A stretch of 22,219 bases of DNA from an uncultured Bacilli bacterium (GCA_944327425.1 CALVHJ010000010.1:1-22219); one strand, 5' to 3'; counted from the first letter of the stretch, positions 7,916 to 15,331 are shown. Notes: generated by a model from the sequence alone, not told the origin. Numbers and translations are program-made.

Positions 7916-8453
7916 ATTTAGCTTCCTGTTTCTTTAATGTTCTTATTATATTTCTTTCTTTTAATGGTAATATTTCACTTATTTGTTCATCATATAAATC
8001 ATTTGCTAAGGATATTGAAGCTTTTAATAAAGATTCTAAATCTGAATAAGGATTTTTACCATAATCCACTTTATATAGCCAGTCAAGATATTTAATTTTA
8101 GAGGCATCATTTGGTCTTCCGTAAATAACTTTACCACTATGAAGCCAATAGCCAAATTCGACATTTGTAGTAAAAGCAGCCATATCCGGTAATTTTCTAG
8201 GTATCCAAAATAAAATTACAGTAGCATTGGTTAGGGAAGCTCTTTCCCACATGGCTTGATCGACATAATCTTCTTTAGGTTTCCAAGTAGAATATTCAGG
8301 GACATAGACAACACCATCAAAACCCATCTGTTCTAAAAGCTGACAGGCCTTAGTACGCCAAGAAAAAATATTTTCTCTTCTTGGGGTAGGTCCAGCTAAA
8401 AATATAGATTTTTTCCCTTGTATTACTTCTTGGTCTGAATAATTAATTATCAT
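7908..8453 (-). CDS. Nucleoside 2-deoxyribosyltransferase-like protein
   Basis: 181 aa from the ATG at 8453. An upstream in-frame TTG at 8465 is less likely, because the GAGGTG ribosome binding site (5 bases before the ATG) overlaps it. Family features are KSIFLAGPTPR (15-25), Y63-DQAMWERASL with the WE pair at 69-70, a TVILFWIPRK strand (79-87) and the E99-containing TNVEFGYWLHSGKVIYGRP segment. These match the Nuc_deoxyri_tr2 (PF15891) branch of the nucleoside deoxyribosyltransferase superfamily, whose members cleave or transfer N-glycosidic bonds of nucleosides or nucleotides. Substrate specificity cannot be read from sequence. It has a promoter at 8471-8500 and is followed by the overlapping GNAT gene. 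Confidence 0.8.
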   Translation of the reverse strand: MIINYSDQEVIQGKKSIFLAGPTPRRENIFSWRTKACQLLEQMGFDGVVYVPEYSTWKPKEDYVDQAMWERASLTNATVILFWIPRKLPDMAAFTTNVEFGYWLHSGKVIYGRPNDASKIKYLDWLYKVDYGKNPYSDLESLLKASISLANDLYDEQISEILPLKERNIIRTLKKQEAKYD

Positions 8454-8470
8454 ATTACACCTCAATTCTA

Positions 8471-8500
8471 ATTATAAAAGATAACTTCATCTCTTGTCTA
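8471..8500 (-). promoter_or_regulatory. Sigma-A-type promoter of the deoxyribosyltransferase-GNAT pair
   Basis: On the minus strand TAGACA (8495-8500), an 18-base spacer and a consensus TATAAT (8471-8476). The start codon is 17 bases beyond the -10. Confidence 0.6.
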
Positions 8501-8528
8501 GCATTTTTGCTTAAATATATAAAACTCT

Positions 8529-9371
8529 TTATTTATTTGATCTTTTGTTTATATCAACTATATCTTTATAATCAATATAGGCTTTAACTATAAGAGACTT
8601 TAATTTAATATCAAAATAACCTCTTTTATTCATATAATGGGTTGTATTAGATAAGTCTTTAAATTCTAAATAAAAACATATTAAATCAGCATTTATTTTT
8701 TCTACAAAATTTTTTGTCGGCCAAATTAAAGCCGGTTCATTATTTAGAGATAAACAGTATTCATTAAAATCTATTTCTTCTTTTTGGTTATTCCTTATTT
8801 TATTAATGTCGTTCCAATTATAAAATACACAAACTTGTAAACAATATTTACCAGATTGATCAGTAATTCGTAAGTCGCTTTTATCTAACTCAATTTTACT
8901 TATTCCTATATCTATACCATTAAGAATCATAAAACTTAAATTATTCCTTATCTTCATATAATATCTTTCTTCAGTTTCTTCAATTATATTAAAGCCTAAT
9001 CTTTGATATAAAGATAAAGCCTTAGTATTTAATTTATAAACCCATAAATATACTATATCATTATTTTCTAGTATTTGATTAATAATTTTAGTACCTATTT
9101 TTTGATTACGATAGGCCTGTTCTAAATATATTTCGTCTAATAATATACCATCATCAATATTTTCGAGAATTACACAACCAATAACTTTTTTATTAACACA
9201 TATTACTTGAATACTTTCTAAATTTTGACGAATATTATTTTTAACATAATTATTAATTTTTAGCACTTCTTCTTTAGGTAAATTAGGTGCATAAGCAAAT
9301 ATGCTTTTCAATTTATAATTAATAAGTTTAGGAATATCGCTTAACTCGGCTTCTTTTAATTCAAAATTCAT
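8529..9371 (-). CDS. GNAT acetyltransferase fused to an unrecognised C-terminal domain
   Basis: 280 aa from the ATG at 9371, placed 6 bases after AGGAAGG; an in-frame GTG at 9377 overlaps the binding site. Residues 1-142 are a GNAT fold: LKEAELSDIPKLI at the start, the LDEIYLEQAYRNQKIGTKII acetyl-CoA loop (RNQKIG at 88-93) and TKALSLYQRLGFNIIEETEERYYMK at the end. Residues 143-280 are about 140 aa that I do not recognise, with aromatic-rich strands such as KYCLQVCVFYNWNDI and DLICFYLEFKDLS. The gene follows lepB by 11 bases, so it probably shares the lepB transcript. Substrate unknown. The C-terminal part could be a degenerate second GNAT lobe or a substrate-recognition domain. Confidence 0.8.
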   Translation of the reverse strand: MNFELKEAELSDIPKLINYKLKSIFAYAPNLPKEEVLKINNYVKNNIRQNLESIQVICVNKKVIGCVILENIDDGILLDEIYLEQAYRNQKIGTKIINQILENNDIVYLWVYKLNTKALSLYQRLGFNIIEETEERYYMKIRNNLSFMILNGIDIGISKIELDKSDLRITDQSGKYCLQVCVFYNWNDINKIRNNQKEEIDFNEYCLSLNNEPALIWPTKNFVEKINADLICFYLEFKDLSNTTHYMNKRGYFDIKLKSLIVKAYIDYKDIVDINKRSNK

Positions 9372-9382
9372 AGGCACCCTTC

Positions 9383-9865
9383 CTATTCTACTTTACCGAT
9401 TTTACTAAAAGGATACATAATAAAATTGGTAGTTCCTTTTATTTCACTTTCATGAATTTTACCAAAGACACGACTATCTAAAGATATAATTCGATTATCA
9501 CCTAAAATAAAATATTCATCACTACCTAATGTTACAGGATCAATATTGTAAGTTACGCCATAACCATAAGGGTCTTCTAGCAATTCATCATTTATGTATA
9601 TTTGATTTTCTTTTATTTCAACGGTTTCACCAGGCAAACCAATAATTCTTTTTATTAAATTATCATCATCACCATCTAATTTTAAAACAACAATATCAAA
9701 ACGATCTATACTTCCTAGTTTATTTAAAAGCATAATTTCATCACCCTCTAAAGTGGGATACATACTAGAGCCATTTACTTTAACAGGGGTAATAATAAAG
9801 GTTCTTATAAATACAACAATAACAATAATTATAATATAAGGAACTAAACTTTTTAAAAATTTCAT
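9383..9865 (-). CDS. lepB: Type I signal peptidase
   Basis: Membrane serine protease removing signal peptides from exported proteins. One N-terminal membrane helix (about residues 8-26) is followed by the catalytic serine S34 in VNGSSMYPTL and the general base K72 in NLIKRIIGLPGE. The C-terminal box is GDNRIISLDSR, close to the usual GDNRNNSxDSR. The 160-aa size is typical of the short Gram-positive enzymes with a single N-terminal anchor. It has its own promoter (9894-9922) and lies just after the rplS terminator. rplS-lepB adjacency is common in lactic-acid Bacilli. Confidence 0.96.
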   Translation of the reverse strand: MKFLKSLVPYIIIIVIVVFIRTFIITPVKVNGSSMYPTLEGDEIMLLNKLGSIDRFDIVVLKLDGDDDNLIKRIIGLPGETVEIKENQIYINDELLEDPYGYGVTYNIDPVTLGSDEYFILGDNRIISLDSRVFGKIHESEIKGTTNFIMYPFSKIGKVE

Positions 9866-9893
9866 TTTATCACTCTTTCGTTAAGCTAGATTT

Positions 9894-9922
9894 ATAGTAT
9901 CACTTTTTTCGTAATTGTTCAA
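9894..9922 (-). promoter_or_regulatory. lepB promoter with extended -10
   Basis: On the minus strand TTGAAC (9917-9922), a 17-base spacer and TACTAT (9894-9899), with TG one base before the -10 (TGATACTAT). Confidence 0.65.
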
Positions 9923-9936
9923 TATGTTTTTATAAA

Positions 9937-9963
9937 GAAAAAAACTCAAGTTTTTCATGAGTT
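9937..9963 (-). terminator. Intrinsic terminator of rplS
   Basis: Minus strand: AACTCA, a 9-base loop and TGAGTT, followed by a run of T ending TTTTTC. The plus-strand arms are 9943-9948 and 9958-9963. The hairpin begins within the rplS stop codon (9962-9964). Confidence 0.75.
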
Positions 9964-10321
9964 ATTCACCTTTAATACTATCGTTTCTTTCTTTAACACG
10001 ATATTCTTTACGCATTCCTTTAATAAAGTTAAGTTTAGCACGTCTAACAAGACCTTTTTTTTTTTTTATAATTTTATAAATTGTCGGTGAATTAACAGGA
10101 AATATACGAGTAACACCGATGCCTCCTGATTTTTTCCTTACAGAAAAAGTTTCAGATACACCACTGCCCTTTTTAGCTACTACTAAGCCTTCAAAAGCTT
10201 GGATTCTCTCCTTCTTTCCTTCTTTAACCCATACATCAACACGTACAGTGTCGCCAACGCGAAATTCAGGAATATCTTTTCTGGTATGACGTTCATTGAT
10301 TTTGTCAACTAAATTAGCCAT
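9962..10321 (-). CDS. rplS: 50S ribosomal protein L19
   Basis: 119 aa with L19 blocks in order: HTRKDIPEFRVGDTVRVDVWVKEG, RIQAFEGLVVAKKGSGVSETFSVRKKSGGIGVTRIFPVNSPTI and the C-terminal LVRRAKLNFIKGMRKEYRVKER. L19 sits at the 30S-50S interface. A KKKK segment (about residues 87-90) between the SPTIYKI block and the C-terminal block is encoded by an uninterrupted 13-A run, unusual in this normally well-conserved stretch. The ATG at 10321 has an AAAGGATG-type binding site. It has its own promoter and a structured leader upstream and a terminator downstream, so it is probably a monocistronic unit. Confidence 0.97.
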   Translation of the reverse strand: MANLVDKINERHTRKDIPEFRVGDTVRVDVWVKEGKKERIQAFEGLVVAKKGSGVSETFSVRKKSGGIGVTRIFPVNSPTIYKIIKKKKGLVRRAKLNFIKGMRKEYRVKERNDSIKGE

Positions 10322-10353
10322 ACTTCCACATCCTTTCTAAATATATTTAACCA

Positions 10354-10395
10354 ACAATCATTAACTGGGCATGTTAAGCATGTTAAGCGGATTGC
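10354..10395 (-). promoter_or_regulatory. Candidate L19 (rplS) leader element
   Basis: In the minus-strand 5' leader between promoter and start codon, GCAATC (10390-10395) can pair with GATTGT (10354-10359), TTAAC (10382-10386) with GTTAA (10361-10365), and CATG self-pairs around CTTAA in the apical part. This contains a 9-bp tandem repeat, CTTAACATG twice. Low-GC Gram-positives are known to carry an L19 leader (Rfam L19_leader) upstream of rplS, thought to mediate feedback by the protein. Position and folding fit; the match to the family consensus could not be computed. Confidence 0.5.
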
Positions 10396-10414
10396 TTTTT
10401 CTTGGGTCTAGTCA

Positions 10415-10443
10415 ATTATAACATATTTATTTAAGAATTACAA
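10415..10443 (-). promoter_or_regulatory. rplS promoter abutting the greA stop codon
   Basis: Minus strand TTGTAA (10438-10443), 17-base spacer, consensus TATAAT (10415-10420). The -35 is immediately next to the greA stop codon (10444-10446). No terminator is visible between greA and this promoter, so some readthrough from greA is likely. Confidence 0.7.
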
Positions 10444-10911
10444 TTAGTTTACACTTTTTAAAGTAACTTCATAAGCACCATTAGGACTATCAACAGAAAC
10501 CACTTCTCCAGCTTTATGACCAATTACGGCCTTGCCAATTGGGGACTCATTAGAAATTTTGTTATTAAAGGGATCAGCTTCTAGAGAACCAACTAGTTTA
10601 TATTCTTCGTCATAACCCGGAGCATATTCAATAACAATAGTTGAGCCTACATTAGCAATATTTTTATCTTTGTTATCAATTATCTCGCAATGTTCAAGTT
10701 TGTACTCTAGTTCTTTAATACGGCTTTCTAATTGAGCTTGTTCATTTCTAGCAGCATCATAATCAGCATTTTCTGATAAATCACCTAGAGAACGAGCATA
10801 TTTTAAGGCATTTATTACTTCTGGTCTTTTATTTAATTTTAGATCGATAAGCTCTTGCTCTAGTTCTAAGTACCCTTCTGGGGTAAGTACTACTATGTTT
10901 TCATTATTCAT
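10444..10911 (-). CDS. greA: Transcription elongation factor GreA
   Basis: Stimulates cleavage of backtracked RNA by RNA polymerase. The N-terminal coiled coil carries the tip motif GDLSENADYDAARNEQAQ with the acidic pair equivalent to D41/E44. The C-terminal FKBP-like domain has the SPIGKAVIGHKAGEVVSV block. The length of 155 aa is standard. The ATG at 10911 has a GAGGTGA binding site. In B. subtilis greA closes the same yrr gene cluster; here it has its own consensus-like promoter inside the 3' end of the upstream gene. Confidence 0.97.
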   Translation of the reverse strand: MNNENIVVLTPEGYLELEQELIDLKLNKRPEVINALKYARSLGDLSENADYDAARNEQAQLESRIKELEYKLEHCEIIDNKDKNIANVGSTIVIEYAPGYDEEYKLVGSLEADPFNNKISNESPIGKAVIGHKAGEVVSVDSPNGAYEVTLKSVN

Positions 10912-10945
10912 TTATTTTCACCTCATTATTTTTTGCATCTACAAA

Positions 10946-10974
10946 AGAATACTACAAATAACTATTTTTGTCAA
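10946..10974 (-). promoter_or_regulatory. greA promoter inside the 3' end of the U32 gene
   Basis: Minus strand perfect TTGACA (10969-10974), 17-base spacer, TATTCT (10946-10951). The -35 and spacer are coding sequence of the upstream U32 gene, whose stop is at 10952-10954. This is one of the best promoter matches in the window. Confidence 0.75.
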
Positions 10975-12139
10975 ATACTTTTAATCGCATCATAGCATTT
11001 TTAGGAATATTACTGTCAAGTTCTAAGTAAACGTGCATTCTTGGGTGTCGTGCTATGTCGATAGCTTGCATATTTTCGTCATACATCTTAGATATTTTGA
11101 TAGTTATAGCATCAATGTTGGGACCAAAAAATTCAACAGTATCACCAACTTTAAAATAATTACGTTCTTCAACTAATAAAAACTTATCAACGCGGTCTAG
11201 AACAAGTCCTAAAAAATCTTGATTAGATACTTCTTCTCTTCCTAAATAGTATTGTTCTTTGTTAGTTGGTAGTTTATCATAAAATTGGGGTGTAGATTCT
11301 CTGTTAGCACAACGATTAATAATATCGTTAGAATATAGTATGTCACTATTAGTTAAAGTATTACTCTTTATTTTATCTAACAGGTGACGATATTCATAAA
11401 TAACAGTCGCAATATAGTAAATTGAACGCATTCTTCCTTCTACTTTAAAAGAATTTACGCCAATTTCTAGCATATCTTTTAAGTATATCGACATGTTTAA
11501 ATCTTTGGGAGTAATACTAAAAACTTCTTTTTCATTATTAATATTGAAACACCAGCGGCATATTTGAGCACATCCTCCCCTGTTAGAATCACGATTGGTA
11601 GTGACATTAGATAAAACACATTTTCCACTAAAACTAGTACACATAGCGCCTTGAATAAAACATTCTAAGTCTAGTCCCGTTTTTTCTTTGATAATTTTTA
11701 TATCATCACGACTAGCTTCCCTGGCTAAAACTATTCTTTTTACTCCTAGTTTTTTATAAAACAAAGCGGCTTCATAATTTAGAGTACTAGCTTGGGTAGA
11801 TAAATGTATTTCTAAAGGTATTTGGTTGTCATTAATAATTTTAATAACAGCGATATCACTTACAATTACAGCATCTACTTTAATATTAGCAAGACTTATT
11901 AAATAATTTTTTAAACCTTCTAAATCTTGGTTGTGAAAAACAATATTAACTGTAACATATACTTTTTTATTTAAACCGTGAGCGTAAGATACGGCTTCTT
12001 TTAATTCATTTTCACTAAAATTAATAGCATTAGCTCTAAGAGAATAATTATATCCGCCAATATATATAGCATCTGCTCCATATAAACAAGCTATTTTTAA
12101 TCTCTCAAGATTACCGGCAGGTGATAAAAGTTCTATCAT
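10952..12139 (-). CDS. trhP: U32 family protein, tRNA 5-hydroxyuridine synthesis (YrrO/TrhP type)
   Basis: 395 aa. N-terminal ELLSPAGNLERLKIACLYGADAIYIGG is the U32 signature. The cysteine-bearing core (FIQGAMCTSFSGKC, then RGGCAQICRWCF) supplies C167, C174, C190 and C194, the set expected to bind an iron-sulfur cluster in this family, plus C160 and C197. In B. subtilis YrrN and YrrO, and in E. coli TrhP, act with prephenate-dependent chemistry to hydroxylate uridine 34 in tRNA. The neighbouring TrmR methyltransferase supports that role over a protease role, although older annotations say 'peptidase U32'. The ATG overlaps the preceding TGA (ATGA), indicating translational coupling. Confidence 0.85.
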   Translation of the reverse strand: MIELLSPAGNLERLKIACLYGADAIYIGGYNYSLRANAINFSENELKEAVSYAHGLNKKVYVTVNIVFHNQDLEGLKNYLISLANIKVDAVIVSDIAVIKIINDNQIPLEIHLSTQASTLNYEAALFYKKLGVKRIVLAREASRDDIKIIKEKTGLDLECFIQGAMCTSFSGKCVLSNVTTNRDSNRGGCAQICRWCFNINNEKEVFSITPKDLNMSIYLKDMLEIGVNSFKVEGRMRSIYYIATVIYEYRHLLDKIKSNTLTNSDILYSNDIINRCANRESTPQFYDKLPTNKEQYYLGREEVSNQDFLGLVLDRVDKFLLVEERNYFKVGDTVEFFGPNIDAITIKISKMYDENMQAIDIARHPRMHVYLELDSNIPKNAMMRLKVFDKNSYL

Positions 12140-12933
12140 TTTTCTCGCTCCTTTATTCTAACTATTCCTTCTTCTAAAGCTAAATAAGAATAAGGATAAT
12201 CACTTTCTAAATTACTGGTACTATTTATTATTTTGATTATTTCTTCATCATTTAAAAATAGAGAATTGATAAAATGATATAAAATATTAGAGTTACCACG
12301 ATATCTAAGGCCATTAAAAGGCTCATTTGTATAGATAACCGTACCATATTTATTTTCAACTATTTTGAATTTTTGCTTTAAATCATTAGTTATTTCACTA
12401 ATTAGCGGAACACTTTTATTAAATTCTTTATTGTAATTAGTTATAAGGGTACGTCTAGAATACATGATGTTAACATGACCAAATGTATAAGTGACTAATT
12501 TCTTTTTAGCTAATTTAAGAATTTCGTTTGTTTCTAAAAAAGTTAGATCAGGACTTACTAAAACACTATCGACATAATCTAAGTAAGTATTTATACTTAG
12601 ATAATTGCAATTAAAATGATTGAGAAAAAGAATTTTAGTTAAAGAGCTTGAACTATTATTTAAAAATTCTAAGATACCAATATCATCAAAAACAATTCCT
12701 TTGATATTTGATGGTAATTTCTTGATCGTTTTTTTAAATTCTAGGAAAGAGGCATTATCAAGGATACGATTAACAAAAATAAAAGCATTATCAATATCTA
12801 TATCCTCTAAAGAATAAGTAGTAGGAAACCCTACAGTAAAGTCCTTAAGAGGAAAAAGGAAAGTAATGTTACTTTCTGGTAATTTGGCAATAATACTTTT
12901 ATTTTGAACTACTAATAAATAATTATTTATCAT
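12136..12933 (-). CDS. Short U32-like protein, partner in tRNA U34 hydroxylation (YrrN type)
   Basis: 265 aa, diverged and shorter than YrrN (about 300 aa). The family is visible in the C-terminal half: TYTFGHVNIMYSRRTLITNYN matches the U32 'gRxplMxsrrc' segment, and FNGLRYRGNSNILYHFINS resembles the following block. The iron-sulfur cysteines of its partner are missing; I see a single Cys, in HFNCNYL. This suggests it is the non-cluster subunit of a heteromeric pair with the next gene. It starts 11 bases inside the 3' end of trmR and ends with an ATGA overlap, so all three are tightly coupled. Assignment depends largely on synteny with yrrM-yrrN-yrrO. Confidence 0.75.
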   Translation of the reverse strand: MINNYLLVVQNKSIIAKLPESNITFLFPLKDFTVGFPTTYSLEDIDIDNAFIFVNRILDNASFLEFKKTIKKLPSNIKGIVFDDIGILEFLNNSSSSLTKILFLNHFNCNYLSINTYLDYVDSVLVSPDLTFLETNEILKLAKKKLVTYTFGHVNIMYSRRTLITNYNKEFNKSVPLISEITNDLKQKFKIVENKYGTVIYTNEPFNGLRYRGNSNILYHFINSLFLNDEEIIKIINSTSNLESDYPYSYLALEEGIVRIKEREK

Positions 12934-13516
12934 CTTTTTTTACACTCACTGATAGGCCATCACCAACATCATAAAAATTGGTTTCAAAATCTTTATTGTT
13001 TTTTAAAAATTCAATATAATCTTCGATTTTTTCGACTAACCCTCTTAAATTTTTAGATTCAATTTCTTTAGATTTACCAACATGACCATGAAATTTTAAA
13101 TTATCAGTTATAATAATTCCACCATCATTCAAAAAATATTGGAATTTTTCAAAAAATTTAATATATTGACCTTTAGCGGCATCAATAAAAATCATATCAT
13201 ATTTAACACCAGTTAAGTTAACTTCTAGGGCATCCTGAAAAACAACATTTATCTTTTTTTCAAAGCCACATTTTTTGACATTTTTTAAACATTCCATATA
13301 TCTTGCTTCATCGCGTTCAATAGTTGTTACAGTAACTTCGGGAGCAACACTAGCCATAAGTATTGTCGAATAACCAATAGCACTTCCTATTTCAAGAATG
13401 TTTTTAATATTATTCTTCTTGATATATTTCATTATAAAAGCAATAGAATCTTTTTCAATAATAGGAATGTTTTTAAGGGAGGCATATTCCTCCATTTCAA
13501 GTATTAGTTCTTTCAT
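12923..13516 (-). CDS. trmR: tRNA 5-hydroxyuridine (wobble) O-methyltransferase TrmR (YrrM)
   Basis: 197 aa, class I SAM-dependent methyltransferase of the O-methyltransferase-3 family. The SAM loop is NILEIGSAIGYSTILMASVAP (about 40-60), the acidic TIERDEARYMEC follows, then YDMIFIDAAKGQYIKFFEKF and GGIIITDNLKFHG, the metal-ligand region. The generic family includes catechol-type enzymes, but position directly before the two U32 genes and after mltG equals B. subtilis yrrM, shown to convert ho5U34 to mo5U34 in tRNA. The ATG at 13516 has GAGGTGA upstream. Confidence 0.88.
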   Translation of the reverse strand: MKELILEMEEYASLKNIPIIEKDSIAFIMKYIKKNNIKNILEIGSAIGYSTILMASVAPEVTVTTIERDEARYMECLKNVKKCGFEKKINVVFQDALEVNLTGVKYDMIFIDAAKGQYIKFFEKFQYFLNDGGIIITDNLKFHGHVGKSKEIESKNLRGLVEKIEDYIEFLKNNKDFETNFYDVGDGLSVSVKKDDK

Positions 13517-13534
13517 TTTAAAATCACCTCTTAA

Positions 13535-14605
13535 TTAATTATATTCATACCATAAACCACTTGCTTGTAATTCGCTTATCACAGCATCATGTTCAGCATT
13601 AGTTTTGGTAAAATAAGTCTTACCATTTTTGTCAGCGACAAAGAAATAATAATCATGATGTTCGGGGTTTAAGACAGCTTCAATTGATTCTTCACTTGGA
13701 GAACAAATTGGCCCTACCGGAAGACGTCCGGCCATCGCCGCTGGTCTTGTATTATAAGCATTGATATCATTTATTTCACTTACATATAAGTCCCGTTCAC
13801 TAAATTCAACACCGGCAGCATAATAAGTAGTTGCATCACTACCTAAGCTCCAACCTGATTCTAAACGGTTATAAAAAACTCCGGCTACACCAGCACGATC
13901 GCCACTAGTTGAACCTTCAACTTCAACAATACTAGCTAATGTTAAAAGTTCGTGAATGCTATAGTTGCTTTTTTCTATCTCTTCTTGATAATTACTTAAA
14001 ACGGCATTCATACCATCAAGCATTCTTTTTACAATATCTTTAATACTGCTGCCATTATATAACTCATAAGTACTAGCAAACAAATATCCTTCTAAAGGAT
14101 AATAAATATCTTCGTTTAAAATATCATCGGTTAAAAACCAGTATTCATCTATTAACTCATTTAAATATTCAGGATCACTTAAGACCTCAATAACTTCTTC
14201 GCTAGTTGTGTTAGTAGCACTTGCTATGGTATCCGCATACCTAACAAGTCTTCTTCCTTCAACAAAAGTTAGGTCAAAAGTGTTATCTTCAGTTATAATT
14301 TCTCCATCATGAAATTTATTTAATATTTCTTCTAAACTCATGTTAGGACTTAATTCATAATCACCAGCTTGTAAATTGAGATTGCGATGTATGGCTACAT
14401 AAATGTAAGCTGATACTTTACTTTTAATAAGTCCTTCTTTATCTAGAGCATCAATAATATCCGGTTTACTCTCACCGCTAGTAATGGTAAAAGTAATGGT
14501 ATCACTTTCTTTAGATACAGGTGTTAGCCCGTAAAAATAAAGACTTATTAATAAAATAATTATAACCAAAATTACCCCTATAATAATGATTAACTTCTTT
14601 TTCAT
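13535..14605 (-). CDS. mltG: Endolytic transglycosylase MltG (peptidoglycan chain terminator)
   Basis: Membrane-anchored lytic transglycosylase that cuts nascent glycan strands. A strongly hydrophobic helix (residues 4-25) is followed by a LysM-like region (about 35-105) and the YceG catalytic domain. The catalytic glutamate is E228 in LTLASIVEVEG, followed by RAGVAGVFYNRLESGWSLGSDATTYYA, the NTRPAAMAGRLPVGPICSPS signature and HHDYYFFVADKNGKTYFTKT. Length 356 is normal for Firmicutes. It lies 8 bases after yrzB and precedes trmR, as in the B. subtilis yrrL context. Confidence 0.96.
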   Translation of the reverse strand: MKKKLIIIIGVILVIIILLISLYFYGLTPVSKESDTITFTITSGESKPDIIDALDKEGLIKSKVSAYIYVAIHRNLNLQAGDYELSPNMSLEEILNKFHDGEIITEDNTFDLTFVEGRRLVRYADTIASATNTTSEEVIEVLSDPEYLNELIDEYWFLTDDILNEDIYYPLEGYLFASTYELYNGSSIKDIVKRMLDGMNAVLSNYQEEIEKSNYSIHELLTLASIVEVEGSTSGDRAGVAGVFYNRLESGWSLGSDATTYYAAGVEFSERDLYVSEINDINAYNTRPAAMAGRLPVGPICSPSEESIEAVLNPEHHDYYFFVADKNGKTYFTKTNAEHDAVISELQASGLWYEYN

Positions 14606-14613
14606 AATACTCC

Positions 14614-14886
14614 TTATTCACTTGCTTCTTCAATACTTGCGAGTAGATTTTCGATTAGATTCCATTCTTCTTCAGTTTCGATATCCTGTAGTTCTAATAC
14701 TTCACCGGTTTTGTCATAATTAGCGGCATAAGTAATAATATTGCCATCTTTATCAAAGGTATTATCGGTAAAAACAATATAACTTTTTGATGTTTCCTCA
14801 GAATCAAAAGTGAAAAGAATTTCGTATTCAATAGTATTTCCATCTTTATCTGTTATCGTAAAATAACGATTTTTTTCTTCACTCAT
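14614..14886 (-). CDS. DUF1292 family protein (YrzB)
   Basis: 90 aa, acidic, no membrane segment. The pattern FTITDKDGNTIEYEILFTFDSEETSKSYIVFTDN and the C-terminal EEEWNLIENLLASIEE fit DUF1292, a short conserved protein of unknown function. It begins within the ruvX stop (ATGA) and is followed by mltG, the same place as B. subtilis yrzB. Function unknown; conserved coupling to ruvX is the only clue. Confidence 0.88.
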   Translation of the reverse strand: MSEEKNRYFTITDKDGNTIEYEILFTFDSEETSKSYIVFTDNTFDKDGNIITYAANYDKTGEVLELQDIETEEEWNLIENLLASIEEASE

Positions 14887-15305
14887 TTATTTTCCTCCAT
14901 TTTAATAAATGTTTCTAAAATTAGAACAGCAGATATGCCATCAATAACTTTTTTGCGAGATTTACGACTAGTATTAGCTTCTAATAAAATATTTTGGGCT
15001 TCAACAGTACTTAATCTTTCATCAACTAAATATATAGGAATATCCGTTATACTTTCTAACATAGTTTTAAAATCCATACTTCTTTTACTTGCGTACCCAT
15101 AAGTGTTATTCATGTTTTTAGGTAGACCTAAAGCTATTTTAGATATCTCGTATGTGTTTAAAATATTTTGTAATTCCTTTAGAGCAATATCATACTTTCC
15201 TTCCGGAAACCTTATTACTTTTAGGGGACTTGCTATAGTAACGGTTGGATCACTAATGGCAACGCCTAAAGTTTTAGTTCCTAAGTCTAAACCTAAATAA
15301 CGCAT
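14883..15305 (-). CDS. ruvX: Holliday-junction resolvase-like / pre-16S rRNA nuclease RuvX (YqgF)
   Basis: 140 aa RNase H-fold protein. N-terminal RYLGLDLGTKTLGVAISDP carries the first acidic residue, KIALGLPKNMN follows, then IYLVDERLSTVEAQ with the second acidic pair, and KVIDGISAVLILE with the last aspartate. YqgF proteins are implicated in 16S rRNA 5'-end maturation and annotated as putative Holliday-junction resolvases. The ATG at 15305 is 5 bases after GAGGTG. It is the first gene of the ruvX-yrzB-mltG-trmR-U32-U32 run. Confidence 0.95.
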   Translation of the reverse strand: MRYLGLDLGTKTLGVAISDPTVTIASPLKVIRFPEGKYDIALKELQNILNTYEISKIALGLPKNMNNTYGYASKRSMDFKTMLESITDIPIYLVDERLSTVEAQNILLEANTSRKSRKKVIDGISAVLILETFIKMEENK

Positions 15306-15325
15306 GATGGCACCTCAAAGTACAC

Positions 15326-15331
15326 ATTATA
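15326..15331 (-). promoter_or_regulatory. Candidate -10 of the ruvX operon
   Basis: Consensus TATAAT on the minus strand 20 bases before the ruvX start codon. The -35 region (around 15349-15354, TTTTTA) is poor, so this is tentative. Confidence 0.4.

Noticed and set aside
8500..8528. AGCA/TGCT hairpin after the GNAT fusion gene
   Set aside because: Only four base pairs and no T-tract, so not supported as a terminator.
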